Assembly (NCBI GenBank): GCA_031216915.1
Contig: CM062297.1
Coordinates: 533,780,971-533,844,970 of the forward strand
Direction: 5' to 3'
DNA from: Pictodentalium vernedei
Lineage: Eukaryota > Mollusca > Scaphopoda > Dentaliida > Dentaliidae
DNA: 64,000 nt
Shown: one piece after another, positions 10,772 to 21,440 of the stretch
Numbering within the stretch: the stretch's first letter is position 1
Layout of the letters: every line of letters starts with the position of its first letter
Notes under the pieces: generated by a model
The model's database searches: none
What the model saw: the letters and a program-made list of their open reading frames with translations, nothing else
Told to the model about the DNA's origin: nothing
Program-made: the position numbers and the translations under genes

Positions 10772-11066
10772 CGGATTCAAAAAGAATGAGTCTTTAGAGA
10801 CGGTATATGCGCACTGGCAACGGAAGTCGTGGAGTTGTACTTGGGAGAGAGCGTCCCGTACTGGGTCTGCGCCGGTTGCACTCGACCCAGTTTTGGCTTA
10901 TTTTTTCTTGGTGCTTTTGCACCACTTTTCTTTCCCAAATTGCTTGGGAAAGACAAAAATAGAGAGTATTTTATCTGAGTTAGGGACTTCCACTGTAGTG
11001 CAAGTCTGAAGTAAACAATTGTGGTAGGTATAATAAGAAAGGAAATTTACTATAAAATTTAGATTT
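10772..11066 (+). repeat. Right inverted terminal repeat of copy B
   Basis: It mirrors 5094-5364 and adds an outer extension of about 26 bases (GGAAATTTACTATAAAATTT...) that is absent from the left end but represented in the ICR. Confidence 0.9.
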
Positions 11067-11129
11067 TTGCAGACAAATGGAAATTTCTATATCTTTTTCC
11101 CAAACCATAGATAACGACCCATCACCAGC

Positions 11130-11545
11130 ACAAGCCCAGAGATTTTTCATTACAGAGTTATGGGCCTTAATTAGTCATTTTTCACGCATTTTGAGCTGGT
11201 TAGCCCAATAACTTGAACAAACATTCTCCTGTTTGACTAATATTTGCCATACAGGTCTTTTGCAATAATAGCTCAAGCCAGTTCGAAAACTAGTGCAGCC
11301 TGATTTTTTGTTACAGAGTTATGGGCCTTAATTAGTCAATTTTTACAAATTTTGAGCTTGTTAGCACAATAACTTGAACAAATGTTATCGGATTTGACGA
11401 TTTGCCTTAGAGGTCTTTTGCAATAATATCTCTAGCGGGTTCGAAAACTGTCCCAGCTCAACTTTTTGAAACAGAGTTATGGGCCTTAATTAATTTTTAT
11501 GAATTCTGAACTTATTAGCATTATAACTTGAACAAAGTTTCCAGT
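11130..11545 (+). repeat. Tandem repeat, about 150-175 bp unit
   Basis: Three copies of a unit share 'ACAGAGTTATGGGCCTTAAT' (11147, 11322, 11471), 'AACTTGAACAAA' and 'GTCTTTTGCAATAATA'. The unit is non-coding and of a style common in dispersed invertebrate repeats. Confidence 0.8.
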
Positions 11546-11775
11546 TTTGACAATGGGCATATGATTGATAACCAGGTTATGGACATGCAACACTCTCCAA
11601 TTGACACCACAACTTGATGCCTGCATCTCTGATATTCTCTTCTTGTTTTCTTGATTATTATGTCATTTTATTCATAATTTTTTTTTTTATTGCTGTTTGT
11701 TGATAATTGAACCAATCAAGTAAAAAGAACTACACCAAAAATAATCAGATTAGTTAGTTCATTCTGAGATGATTT

Positions 11776-12006
11776 AGTTAACCCTTTACTATCATGATTT
11801 CAAGATGACACTTTCAAACTTTTTCTGGAACAACTAAATATTTTCATTTATCATTTCAAAACATAGCCTATGATCCATCAGTGGTATGGGCTCAACCCGC
11901 TGGATCCATTGAGATAAACTAACCTATGTTTTGGAAGTAAAAATTGAAAAACGTAATTGCAAATTGCTGTGCAGATTTAGACAATTGGTCAGGTAAAGGA
12001 ATAAAG
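11776..12006. repeat. Palindromic TTAA MITE, subfamily P2, diverged
   Basis: It opens with 'GTTAACCCTTTAC' and ends 'GGTAAAGGAATAAA'. The centre pairs 'AAAACATAGCCTATGATCC' with 'GGATCCATTGAGATAAAC...' around a short loop. It is an old copy. Confidence 0.6.
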
Positions 12007-12445
12007 GATGTTGTGCCATCAGCCTAAGACTTAACAAAACAAACAATAAATGTGGGATTTAGAAAATTTTATTTTTGAATTTAAGTTTTCCAAAAAAGGG
12101 AAGTTGAAAATGGATACATGTATTGTTTTTTGGAAGTCTCAGAATATATTTGAAAACTTAGATGTTTTTTGTCCATTTATAGAATATGATGGCTCGCTTG
12201 GAAAAGGTAACAAAATGCACAGAGAACACCAAGAGAAAATGTTGAATGCACCAGTTTGTTCTTCTGTTAAGAATGTTATTTCACTTGGAAACTTTAAGAA
12301 ATTTAATTATTGAAACACATTTTTAATCTCCATATATTAGAAGAAAACAAAGGTGCTTTGATGTGGAAAAGGCGTCAGATGTAATACTGTATCTGTGTTT
12401 TGGGAGAGTGTTCATATGAATTCAGCACCTGTCAGTTTTGCACCT
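12007..12445. other. Unassigned intron-like sequence
   Basis: A 264-base open frame (12050-12313) has a biased Lys/Phe composition and no recognisable motif. I treat it as chance. Confidence 0.4.
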
Positions 12446-12447
12446 AT

Positions 12448-12502
<55 letters not shown>

Positions 12503-12738
12503 TTGGGCTTAGCAACACTTTTGACATCCAGGGTCACTTTGTGTGGGACAGTCTTACAGGTGGAGGAAGCCGGAGTACCCGGAGAGAATCACCGAGCAAT
12601 GGCAAGCAACTGTCAGACTCCCCAGTGTACTAACTCTGCACAAGCAGGGTTAGAATTGGTTGAAGACAAGTGCACCATCGACATGAGGTATGCCATAGTA
12701 GACACTGGTTCGTGCCCCCACATGGGCAAGTAGGATGA
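12446..12738 (-). repeat. SINE1 copy, 5'-truncated
   Basis: On the minus strand this is the SINE1 body (GTGCACTTGTCTTCAACCAA, then GGAGTCTGACAGTTGCTTGCC, then CTCCGGGTACTCCGGCTTCC). It is followed by a long (AAATA)n type tail seen here as ATTT repeats at 12448-12503. The tRNA-like head is missing. Confidence 0.8.
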
Positions 12739-12769
12739 AATGACTTGGAACATTGAATAAACAAGTAGA

Positions 12770-12920
12770 TTTTAACCTGCTGAGTATTTTCTTGAATTTG
12801 TTCCTAAAATCCAGTCCTGGCTGCTGTGAAGCAGTCATGACTGGATTTGATTGCAAATTCAAACAAACGAAGCCCAGAAATCATTCATAGAGTGATTGTT
12901 CCAAATTACAGGCATATATT
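12770..12920. repeat. Hairpin repeat, family T
   Basis: It has a 'CCTGGCTGCTGTGAAGCAG' style palindromic centre with the flank 'GAGTATTTTCTTGAATTTGTT'. The same layout occurs at 24172-24500, 42620-42770, around 43860 and at 46480-46640. Confidence 0.6.
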
Positions 12921-13412
12921 TTGTTACACAAGTATGATTATACCCATTCTGGTGATTCTGGTGACAGAAAAGTATTGCTGTCCTGATGTGAATATCCACC
13001 AATGGCATGCAAAAAGTTAAAATGAAGTATTATTGCTTTTCATTTGAAAATAGAAAAGGATGGATGATTCAAGTGAAATAAATAGATAAAAAGAGATACA
13101 AATTGAAAATGGTATAGGATTGGAGGCAAGGAACTTTCAAAATGAAATATGGCAAACGCATTTGAGAAGCTCGACAAAAATTACTCATATTGAGACCAAA
13201 AGCAGTGCATCTGTACAGGTCATGCTTTCTGGATTTGGAAGTACATGTAACTGTTTCACTTACCATTCAGATTGCATTTGACCTCTGATTGCTAGCATGG
13301 TGAATACAGTCATTCCATACACTATACCAGTTGGAATTTTTACAACTGATATCTTACATTACATGTGCAGGTAACTCCAGCATTCACATCCAGAATGCAT
13401 CATACAGTGAAA
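12921..13412. other. Unassigned intron-like sequence
   Basis: I see no gene, no strong hairpin and no repeat shared with other parts of the window. Confidence 0.4.
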
Positions 13413-13639
13413 TGTTAACCCTTTACTTGACATAGTGGCTAAGTGGTCAGTGCTTTCAAAACATCATTATTCAAATTTTATAATTTTAAAATATTTACCT
13501 ACAAACATAGCTTATGACCCCTTGTCAAGCTCATTTAAATAAGGAGTCAAAAGCTAAATTTTTTAGGCCGAAAATACAAATTTTAATTATTAAAGAAATT
13601 GTTTTGCAAATTTTGTCCTCTAGTTATGTTAGATAAAGG

Positions 13640-13671
<32 letters not shown>

Positions 13672-14031
13672 TTGGTGTTTAAAGTCACATATTTCTGCAC
13701 AATGGCTAATCGTGACCACGACATTTTTATGGGCAGAGGAAGCCGGAGTACCCGGAGAGAACCACCGAGCAACGGCGAGCATCTGTCAGCTCCCCAACAT
13801 ATTAACTCCACACAAGCAGGGTTAGCATTGGTTGAAGACAGGTGCACCATCGACGTGCAGTACGACTTAGTACACAGTGTCAGCGTGCCCCCACGTGGGC
13901 AATGGGGGTGAAGTGTCTTGCCCAAGTACACAATGTGGTTGCCGCAGGTGGGATTCAAACTGAGGACCTCTCGGCTTGCAGCATGCACCTCTACCAACTG
14001 AGCCACCGCGCCCCCAGATAAAGGATTAACC
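13413..14031. repeat. Palindromic TTAA MITE (P2), split by a SINE
   Basis: It starts 'GTTAACCCTTTACTTG', has the 'ACATAGCTTATGACCCC' centre and ends 'AGATAAAGGATTAACCC'. SINE1 at 13644-14015 is inserted 12-13 bases before the right end. Confidence 0.75.
13644..14015 (-). repeat. SINE1, full length, tRNA-headed
   Basis: On the minus strand it begins with a tRNA-like head, 'GGTGGCTCAGTTGGTAGAGG' (A box) and 'CAGTTTGAATCCC' (degenerate B box). It runs through 'TTGGGCAAGACACTTCACCC', the common body and a CACCAATAAATAAATAAA tail. Perfect 13-base target duplications (AGATAAAGGATTA) flank it at 13631-13643 and 14016-14028. Confidence 0.92.
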
Positions 14032-14713
14032 CTCTGCATACTGATGTCATAATAATGAAATTTCAAATAGAAAACTTTTCCCATCATACAACTAGGAATT
14101 TAACCAATTCAGTCTTGTTTGACAGCTCGTCTTTACGTTATGTTATCATTTCCTTGTTTACTTTTCCCAGAAAGCATACAATTTTGTATGCACTGCTTAT
14201 GTTTTTTCTATGTACTGATAACTGAATTACTGACCTCGTAGACATCCAGAGAGTGCATTCTTTGATTATTTAAAAACTGCAATGGCACAGAAAAGAGTTT
14301 TATGACACAAAGTAGTTTGTTTCTAATCACAAACTGAAATCCATGATTGCACTAACTGTTTGGTGAAGGGCTTTTTAAAAAATCAAAATCGAAAGTGCCT
14401 TAATTAAAAAAAAACTTCAAAAACTCTGGATTTATAGTATTTACAGATATTTTCATTCACTGAAGTATTTTATGACAATCATGCACACCTACTAATGATT
14501 ACACCTTTATTGCAGTGTCTCACCATCTTTCACAGGAATAAAACTGTTTTTTTTTTAATATTTACATATAATTCCTTATAGGAATAGTGATAATGCAGGC
14601 TGTTGGGTTAAATGCAATTTACAGATCCTTGAAAGTGCCAAAAAGTTTTGAAGTTTAAAACTTGACTGAGCCACTTGTTACCAGCTGGAAATTATAGTTA
14701 TCATATATTTTCC
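14032..14713. other. AT-rich non-coding stretch
   Basis: No gene is visible. Short homopolymer runs only. Confidence 0.45.
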
Positions 14714-15087
14714 CTGTTGGAACCCTGGGAAGTGGAACAGTGCTTTTGTTTAATGCAATAAACAAGTTCTGTTTTATTAGTATAACACAGGACCCGTTAA
14801 CCAACTACACCTGGGGTGGAAGTCCTCTCATGTAGACAGCATAGGTATAAATGACTGAGCTTGACATTTTACTTTTGTTGTGATCATGATTTTGAGAACA
14901 GTGACCGTAACCCTTTACCCAACACAGACAATACCAAAATTTATTATTTTAAATATTATTTTTCCAATTTTTTCAAAAACTTTCACCAAAACCATATCAT
15001 GTGATCCCTCATTGGAATGAGCTCATCGAGCTCATTCCAATACGGGGTCACATGGCATGTTTTTTTTTTGTTTTTTTTTAAAAATAG

Positions 15088-15291
15088 CATATTTTTATAC
15101 TGCAACCAATGGCCCAGACTTAACTGGTGCAAACTCAATAATATCAAGGGCCAAACACAAATTTTGAACCTTCCAATCCCCAAAATTTGCATATAAAACT
15201 GAAATTTGAAAGTCCTATCTGGCCCTCCATACTTTTAGTACTGCACATGCGCAGTACCCAGGAAGAGACCAGAATTGGCACAAAGCATCAT
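15088..15291 (+). repeat. Left inverted terminal repeat of copy D
   Basis: It is complementary to 20884-21100. Shared landmarks are 'AATGGCCCAGACTTA', 'CAATAATATCAAGGG', 'GGCCCTCCATACTTTT' and 'TACTGCACATGCGCAGTAC'. Confidence 0.88.
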
Positions 15292-15856
15292 TTTTTTGTT
15301 TAGCCCAAGTCAGTAAACATTTCAACTGACATCTGTGCAATAAATTCTCATTTTTGAAGATGCCAGACACAAATCAATGATTGTTTTCATAGAATCAACA
15401 GTGTAGCAGGATGTTGGAAGCGAATAATGGTGGTTTTGGATGTTCAGGGCTGTAACTTTATAATTTTTATATAGAATTGTTCATGTTTCCCATTTTCGGG
15501 ATATGCGTCTGAATGTCAGCATTTTTACTATGACTCCACTGTTGTTTTGTTAGTGTTACTTCCCTTTCCTCTCCTGAACCCTCCTGTTTTACTCCCAAGC
15601 TCTTTCAGCTTTTTGTTTGAGAAATTTTTATTAGAATTCTTGGGAGTTTAACTTGTTTTACGGAATGGGTATTCCATTTGTCCCCTGTGTTTACGTCCTC
15701 TTCGTTTACTGTTCAGGACGTTTTGTATTCTTGCATTTTCTACCAGATTCATTGTTTTTTCTTCCTATGAAGATCTAGCTTTGCATCAGGTGGTTGTTGA
15801 CCAGTTACTGACTATGGGCCTCTTTTGTGCCTGTTTGTTGGTTAGTTTCCAGTTTT

Positions 15857-16675
15857 TAGCTCACCTGAGCGAAGCTCAAGGGGAGCTTTACTAATCACTT
15901 TCTGTCCGTCGTCTGTCCATCCGGCTTTAACTTTACATTATCGACTTCTTCTAACAAACTACTGGACCAAATTCAACAAAATTTGCTGTGCATGTACCTT
16001 GTCATATGTCAATTCAAGTTTGTTCAAATCAAGTTGACCTGCCCCTTGGTAGGGCCGTGCCCAAAAAGTGAACCTAAATCTTTAAAAATCATCTTCTCAT
16101 GAACCAGCAGTAGCAGAGACTTGATATTAGGTGTGCAGCTTCCTTTTGGGGTGTAGACTCAGATTTGTTCATGAGAAGTTCTAGGGGCTATATTTGCCAT
16201 CGATATGGGCAAGAATATTTGCCCCTCCCAAAATTTCTATTTTCCAAACCGAGAGGCAGATTTGGACCAAATTTGAAATGAGGGCTTATTGGGTTATAAG
16301 TACTTAATTTATGCCCAAATTTGTTTTTCTGTCACCCCATGTGAACTGCAGGAGCTAAAATTAGAAAAAAATTAAAACGCCCATATTTCCAAAGCTACAC
16401 GGCACTGAGAATTCTTATTTGGTGTGAAGCTTCCTTGGGACCAACAGAATGGAATGGTCAAAAAAAAATTACTATCGGTTTTATCATAGGGTACTTTTCT
16501 GGGACTTTGAAAAAGGGCTGAGTCAGCATTTTTTAACACTGTGGGTAATGGGAAAAACATTTAAGACTACTTTTCTCCCAAACCACTGCTCCATGGGAGC
16601 CCAAATGTTTAAATTAGTGCACTAGAGGAATATTCAGAAGTTCTGATGTCGGGACTTTCACCGCAGGCTAATACT
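15857..16675 (+). repeat. Dispersed repeat, family G, inside copy D
   Basis: It starts 'TTAGCTCACCTGAGCGAAGC', then 'CTTTCTGTCCGTCGTCTGTCC', then low-complexity 'TCAAGTTTGTTCAAATC' text, matching the start at 49528. The right end is unclear. Confidence 0.65.
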
Positions 16676-17705
16676 AGTTTTTCAGTTTCTTTTTCAGAGG
16701 AACAAGAACATGGTGATGGTACTTTGACACCTGTCTGTTATGTGCAGCCGTTGTCGCACTCTGATGAGCCCGCTCTGATGAGTAAACAGAGCTAGCTGCC
16801 AAAGTGCTCATGTTTATTAGAAGGGGATTGAGTTAGTTCTCTTAATCCTCTGCATGCGGCTAGCTCGACCGGTGAAGCGGTTTCCCTACAGTGGGAGCCA
16901 GGATGCTGGGTAGGTCCGTTGCAGTGGAGAAGTGTAGACGTGGGTAAAGCGAGTACCTCAAAAACAAAAGCTCACCCAGCAATGATGGCAAAAGTGATAG
17001 AAGCCTGAAAGTTTCTCTACTGGATGCTTGGCGAAATCTGGGGTCAGATTGCGAGTTGGAGAACCCTCTTGGTCCCATCAGCAGTCGGGGTTGACTGTTT
17101 CCGTCATGAGAAACTTCAGTGAGTTGGAGCATCTGTCCTCGCTTGTGGTTCAGGACGCTCCTTCCACACTGCAACCAGGGCCAGTTGCAGCTATGGCTTC
17201 TTCCTCAGCTTCATTGATGAAGCACATTAGACCTCAGACTGGCTGTCCAACTTCAGATGTTTAGCTGTTCCACTGAGGCTTTCCCAGTCTTCACCACCAA
17301 AGTCGGAGTAACCTGCAGCTAGTGATTACATACAGGACATGCGTTGAAAGATCTTTGGTCAGATCTCCATCCCGTGAGCTGCATATGATAACCACTGCTC
17401 TGAAAGCCTAGTTCACGGACCTGCTGTCGCAGATTTCGCAGCTTACCGCAGCATCCCAGTAGTTGCAGGTTCAGCCGTCAACAGTCTCCGGTAGTGAGCT
17501 GTCAGACGGTGCTGGGTCAGTCCAGTCATCTATTCATTTGGATGGTGTTGACCAGGTTTATCAGATGGAACACTCCAATGGTGAGAGGGCTACGGAGGTC
17601 GATTCTCCATCCCTCACAGAACAGCACATGAAGACTATGAATTTTATTCATCAGTTCTTCTGGATCTTGTTCCATCTGAACAAAGTCTTGTGTTTTCTTA
17701 TACAT
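16676..17705 (+). other. Copy D interior, possible gag remnant
   Basis: Short open frames (for example 17028-17264, Ser-rich) carry no definite motif. Position between left repeat and RT remnant is the only reason to suggest gag. Confidence 0.3.
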
Positions 17706-18760
17706 TAGTAGCTAATGTTGTAAGTCTCCGTTTAGTGAGCTTTGCAAGGCTGCAGGGTAACACACAGATATCTGTCTTCATGGATATACGACGTTTAGCT
17801 ATGCTGAGACCGCTATCTTTTTTGGAATAAGGCCATTAGAAGGAAAGAGTACGTTCTTTCCTTCTTGGTGTTGTATTCTTAGGCGTCACAGCATTTAGTC
17901 CTATTGTTGTCGCCTTAGTAGTCTTATGTGAATTATGAGTGGTCTGTTTCTATAACAATAACAGCTAACACCATAGTAGCCTTATGTAATTTAGAGCGGT
18001 CTTTTCTTATTCATTAGCAGCTAATGTTGTAAGTCTCCATTTAGTGAGCTTCCAAGGCCGCAGGTGACACAGATATATCTGTCTTCACAGAGATGAAGAC
18101 TTCTGAGCTATGTTAGCTAAGCTGAGACTGCTGTCTCTTTGGAATTAGGGCTGTTAGAAGGAAAGAGTACATTGTTTCCTTCTCGGTGTTGTATTCTTAG
18201 GTGTCTGAGGCTTTTTGTCCTTTTGTTTACGCCTTATTAGTATCAAGAGCAGCCTTTTTTCCTTAATTTGAGTGACTAACGGCATAAGTCTCCGTTTTGT
18301 GAGCTTTCAACGATCTCAAGTTACACTGAGATATCTGTCTTCACGGAGATGAAGACTTCTAAGCTGTGTTGGCTAGGCTGAGACTGCTGTCTTTTGGGAA
18401 TAGGACTGCTAAAAGGATAGAGTATGTTTTTTCCTTCTTGGTGTTGTTTTCTTAGGTGTCACAGACATTAGTCTTACTGTTGACACCATAGTAGCATAGC
18501 TAGAATTATGAGCAGTGTTTTTTCTCTATCTTTAGCGGCTAGCGTTGTAAGTCTCCTTTTAGTGAGCTTCTAGGGCCACAGTTTACAGCCATATAATTGT
18601 CTTCACGAATAGGAAGACCTTTAGCTGCGTCAGATAGGCTGAGACCACTGTCCTCTCGGACAAGGTACCATTTGTGTTAGTTGTCTGAGGCTTTTAGCCC
18701 TATTGATGACGCCATATTAACCTAGTCAGAAATGATGAGCATTCTTTCAGATGCCTGCAG
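17706..18760 (+). repeat. Tandem repeat inside copy D, four units of about 255-310 bp
   Basis: Units start near 17717, 18027, 18283 and 18546 with '(G)TAAGTCTCCGTTTAGTGAGC'. They share 'GATATCTGTCTTCACGGAGA', 'GCTGAGACTGCTGTCT' and 'TTCCTTCTTGGTGTTGT'. Confidence 0.85.
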
Positions 18761-19499
18761 TTAGTTCCTTTTTCAGGAATATGTTTCCTGCAATAATCGG
18801 AACGGGGCACAAGGAGTTCATCTAGGTTTTTATGATCAGGTACCGGAACTCAGTTTTTCGTCGCCCACTTCATTTTATATCCTATCTATTGTCGTGGATA
18901 TAATTCCATTTGGAGGATTATGGATATTATGTCTATATGGTGTATTTTTGGGGGCCATGGCGTACTGTCTTGATTTCAAGCGATATGACCATGCTATATC
19001 GCCAGGTGTATTCCTTGCAATAGTGCCATGTTCATCACGTTCCTCTCCATCCTTTTGTGGCAGTATGGACGTGATGGAGCCCTATGGTTTTATACTATTC
19101 TTGATGACTAACACTAGAGCATTAGGAGTCGCGCTGGGTCAAAAAACTGGTCATGCTTGGTTTTGACTAGTTATTTTGTTATAATAAGCTTCTATTCGCT
19201 GTTATTACTCTTTTATTGAGAATAGCAGCAGCTGCATAGCTTCAGGAATGTAGCGTGAGTTTTATTTTAAAAACGAATTTTTCGCAGTTCCAAGCTTTAG
19301 TATTACTGCACCGGCCACACTTATCTAGCGATTCAAGTAATGTGGGGGTGGGGTGGGGGAGTGGGTGGGTGGGTGGGGGGGGGGGGGGGCCGATATTGAT
19401 TTTAATATTGATTTTACGTCAAAACACAACCCAGTTGTTCGTTCACAGTTTGTATACGAGCATATGATTCCTGAACAGTAACTATTTTTAGATTCCTTA

Positions 19500-19640
19500 T
19501 TCTTTCATGAATACATTCGGTTGATATTGCTAGCCTTCATGTACCTGTGTGGCAGGCATGTCGGTTTATCTGGGTGACATTCTCCAATTATGGCAATTAG
19601 TCTACTCTTGAGAAGTTTTGTTCAGAGTTGTCTGCTTTTG
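19500..19640 (+). pseudogene. RT catalytic-region remnant of copy D
   Basis: 'MSVYLGDILQLWQL' (19558 on) lines up with 'SAYLDDILQRHSN' of copy B. The first catalytic Asp of the YxDD box is replaced by Gly (GGT at 19573-19575), and a stop follows soon after. Upstream, 'ASLHVPVWQACRF' may correspond to 'DAYFHVPMHWASRK'. The fragment is too short to be certain. Confidence 0.5.
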
Positions 19641-19641
19641 T

Positions 19642-20723
19642 TACGACGTATGAGTCTATTCCTCATGTTATAAAATCGTATTAACGTCATTTTATTCCTT
19701 TAGTTTCCTGGTTATGTTTTGTATCACTCAGGTTACACCGATGATACAGGCTGTATTCAGGCGAGGGTACATGCAGGATTCTTTTGGTTGCGTGCTTAAT
19801 ATGTATTAATCATTAGGCAGACGTATTTCTTGAACAGATTCTCTTAAATTCTTGCTCAGTGTCGGTATAAGAGCTTATGAGAATTTTGGGCTTTTCGGAT
19901 CAGTAATGTATATTCCTACAGGCCGTCTATGCATACGTTCTCTACTTTTGTCTTCATTATTCGGAGTTGTATATTCATTCTCCAAACAGTCATTGGTTTT
20001 AACGGACCTGGGGAACAATGATTTATTTGAGTACGGTCCTTGACGGGTTTTTTAATCATATCCCATTCCAGGTTCTGAATCCAGTCTTCAACCAGAAGTG
20101 GTACACAAAGGGGAATCCTACTCGCTTATTCTCGTAGATTGAATGGTTACAATTTGGAAGTTCATTATTCTGAATTACTTGTACACCGGAACGTGGTCGA
20201 CTCTTGGTTGGCTCAGAGCATATAAGTTCTCTCAGATAACTTTCCATTGGGATTCGATTGGATAGGTTTAAGGTTGTACATATTAATATCACAGGTTCTC
20301 GTCCTATCTCCATATTCCGGATGCGGCATACATTTTAGAAGCTTTCGATTTTAGTAACTGGGACCCTTTTAGGCGACTATATATTCTTCAGTAAACCTTT
20401 TATTGCTCAGAGGAGATTCCTATATTAGATTTCTTTTCTGATATTATTCAGTACCGCTTTATCACTGATTCCAGGCAGCTTTCCTCTTTGTTTTGAAGGT
20501 TAATTCCTTCAAAAAAGAGGGGGGGATTTCTCCTTACTTCTTCTGGCCTTATAGTTAGTGTAACTATGGGTGAAGCTGTTATTGTCTGTAGATAATACTG
20601 ATCTTATGTACAGCTCATTGCATTGTATATGGCGTGTGTCTGTGGGTGTTAGTCTCCAACTCTCCAGAAATTTAGTCTGCTATTTGTTCAAGTCCTAGGC
20701 CCTCCAGCCTTTTTACTATTCAG
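19642..20723. other. Copy D interior without legible coding sequence
   Basis: RNase H and recombinase are expected here. I could not find a convincing HxxR or Tyr motif. Confidence 0.35.
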
Positions 20724-20806
20724 CTCAGTCTGGGCCATTGGTTCCAGTATAAAAATATGAAAAATTTAAAGTAATTTGTATATTTTTTATACTTACTAAT
20801 GGCCCA
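20724..20806 (+). repeat. Internal complementary region (ICR) of copy D
   Basis: 'GTCTGGGCCATTGGTTCCAG' plus 'TATAAAAAT' is complementary to the left end (15088-15116). 'AAAGTAATTTGTATATTTTT' with 'TAATGGCCCAGACA' is complementary to the right end (21055-21100). Confidence 0.88.
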
Positions 20807-20883
20807 GACAGGGATGGCCCTCCCATGAGTGGGCACTCATACCTCCCCGATTAGTTATAACATTAGTAGGCACAACTAGGAAG

Positions 20884-21100
20884 AATGATGCTTGGCACCA
20901 ATCCCGGTCTCTTCCTGTGTACTGTGCATGCGCAGTACGAAAAGTATGGAGGGCCAGATAGGACTTTCAAATTTCGGTATTGTATGCAAATTTTGGGGGG
21001 TTGGGGGATTCAAAATTTGTGTTTGACCCTTGATATTATTGAGTTTGCACCAGCTAAGTCTGGGCCATTGGTAAGGATAAAAAATATACAAATTACTTTA
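20884..21100 (+). repeat. Right inverted terminal repeat of copy D
   Basis: It is the complement of 15088-15291, with an outer AT extension represented in the ICR. Confidence 0.88.
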
Positions 21101-21170
21101 AGTTTTCGTTTTTTCATTGCCAATTTTGCATATTATGTGGACGGATGTGGCTGATTCATTGGGGAAAGGG

Positions 21171-21422
21171 TTAACCCTTAAGTCCTCAGATTAATTTTAA
21201 AGTATTTATGGCCTTTTTCTGCTTACATTGTTATTGATGACTTGTCAGTGGTTCTACATCACTGCTGGCTGCCTATACAGGCAGCCAGCAGTGATGTAGA
21301 ACCACTGCCAGGGAAAATTCAGTCTTCATACAAGAGTAATAAAAATGATTACACAAGGGAGCACCTGCTTCAATGCAATATAAAAGTGGCGGTTTGGGGC
21401 TATATGGGGGCTTAAGGGTTAA
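21171..21422. repeat. Palindromic TTAA MITE, family Q
   Basis: The ends are 'TTAACCCTTAAG' and 'CTTAAGGGTTAA'. The centre is a near-perfect hairpin (21249-21305) built on 'GTGGTTCTACATCACTGCTG'. It abuts the preceding P1 MITE and shares its TTAA. Confidence 0.85.
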
Positions 21423-21440
21423 ACACCAATAAATAATAAT

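Larger units (their letters stand above)
5094..11066 (+). mobile_element. DIRS retrotransposon copy B, full length
   Basis: This is a 5.97 kb element with the complete DIRS plan: left inverted terminal repeat (5094-5364), gag (from 5806), RT-RNase H-methyltransferase (to 9444), overlapping tyrosine recombinase (to about 10390), internal complementary region (10611-10699) and right inverted terminal repeat (10772-11066). DIRS elements replicate by reverse transcription but integrate a circular DNA with a tyrosine recombinase, so no target duplication is expected and none is seen. The right repeat carries about 26 extra outer bases compared with the left, as described for DIRS-1. Coding parts are damaged: a gag deletion, a stop and frameshift at the start of pol, and a frameshift and a lost catalytic Arg in the recombinase. 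I infer that it cannot move alone. Confidence 0.95.
15088..21100 (+). mobile_element. DIRS-type retrotransposon copy D, ancient, different family
   Basis: This is a 6.0 kb element with inverted terminal repeats (15088-15291 and 20884-21100) and an ICR (20724-20806) whose halves are complementary to the two outer ends. The borders are confirmed independently, because the MITE sequence on both sides is continuous once D is removed. The interior is badly decayed. A possible gag region lies at 16850-17700, a four-copy tandem repeat at 17706-18760, and an RT catalytic box remnant 'SVYLGDILQ' at about 19561-19587. A separate dispersed repeat is inserted at 15857. The family is distinct from A/B/C by its terminal sequence. 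No host target duplication is seen, as expected for DIRS. Confidence 0.85.
14907..21174. repeat. Palindromic TTAA MITE (P1), split by DIRS copy D
   Basis: The left part (14907-15087) reads from 'TAACCCTTTACCCAACACAG' through the palindromic centre 'GGAATGAGCTCATCGAGCTC'. The right part (21101-21174) is 'CATTGCCAATTTTGCATATT...GGGGAAAGGGTTAA'. Joined, they match the complete copy at 32847-33095. Confidence 0.85.
14714..21440 (+). repeat. SINE2 copy, split at a TTAA in its tail
   Basis: 14714-14907 is the SINE2 body (GGAACCCTGGGAAGTGGAAC..., AACAAGTTCTGTTTTA, ACCTGGGGTGGAAGTCCTCT, up to AGTGACC). The tail resumes at 21419 as 'TTAAACACCAATAAATAAT'. Other copies have an uninterrupted 'GTGACCTTAAGCACCAAT...', so 6.5 kb entered at the TTAA. 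Confidence 0.82.

Noticed and set aside
12450..12505. Independent ATTT microsatellite
   Set aside because: It is the tail of a minus-strand SINE1, as at 13644, 35840, 45529 and 56684.
18894..19166. RNase H fragment of copy D ('TNTRALGVALGQ')
   Set aside because: The resemblance is short and it lies before the RT box, opposite to the DIRS order. I kept it out of the feature list.
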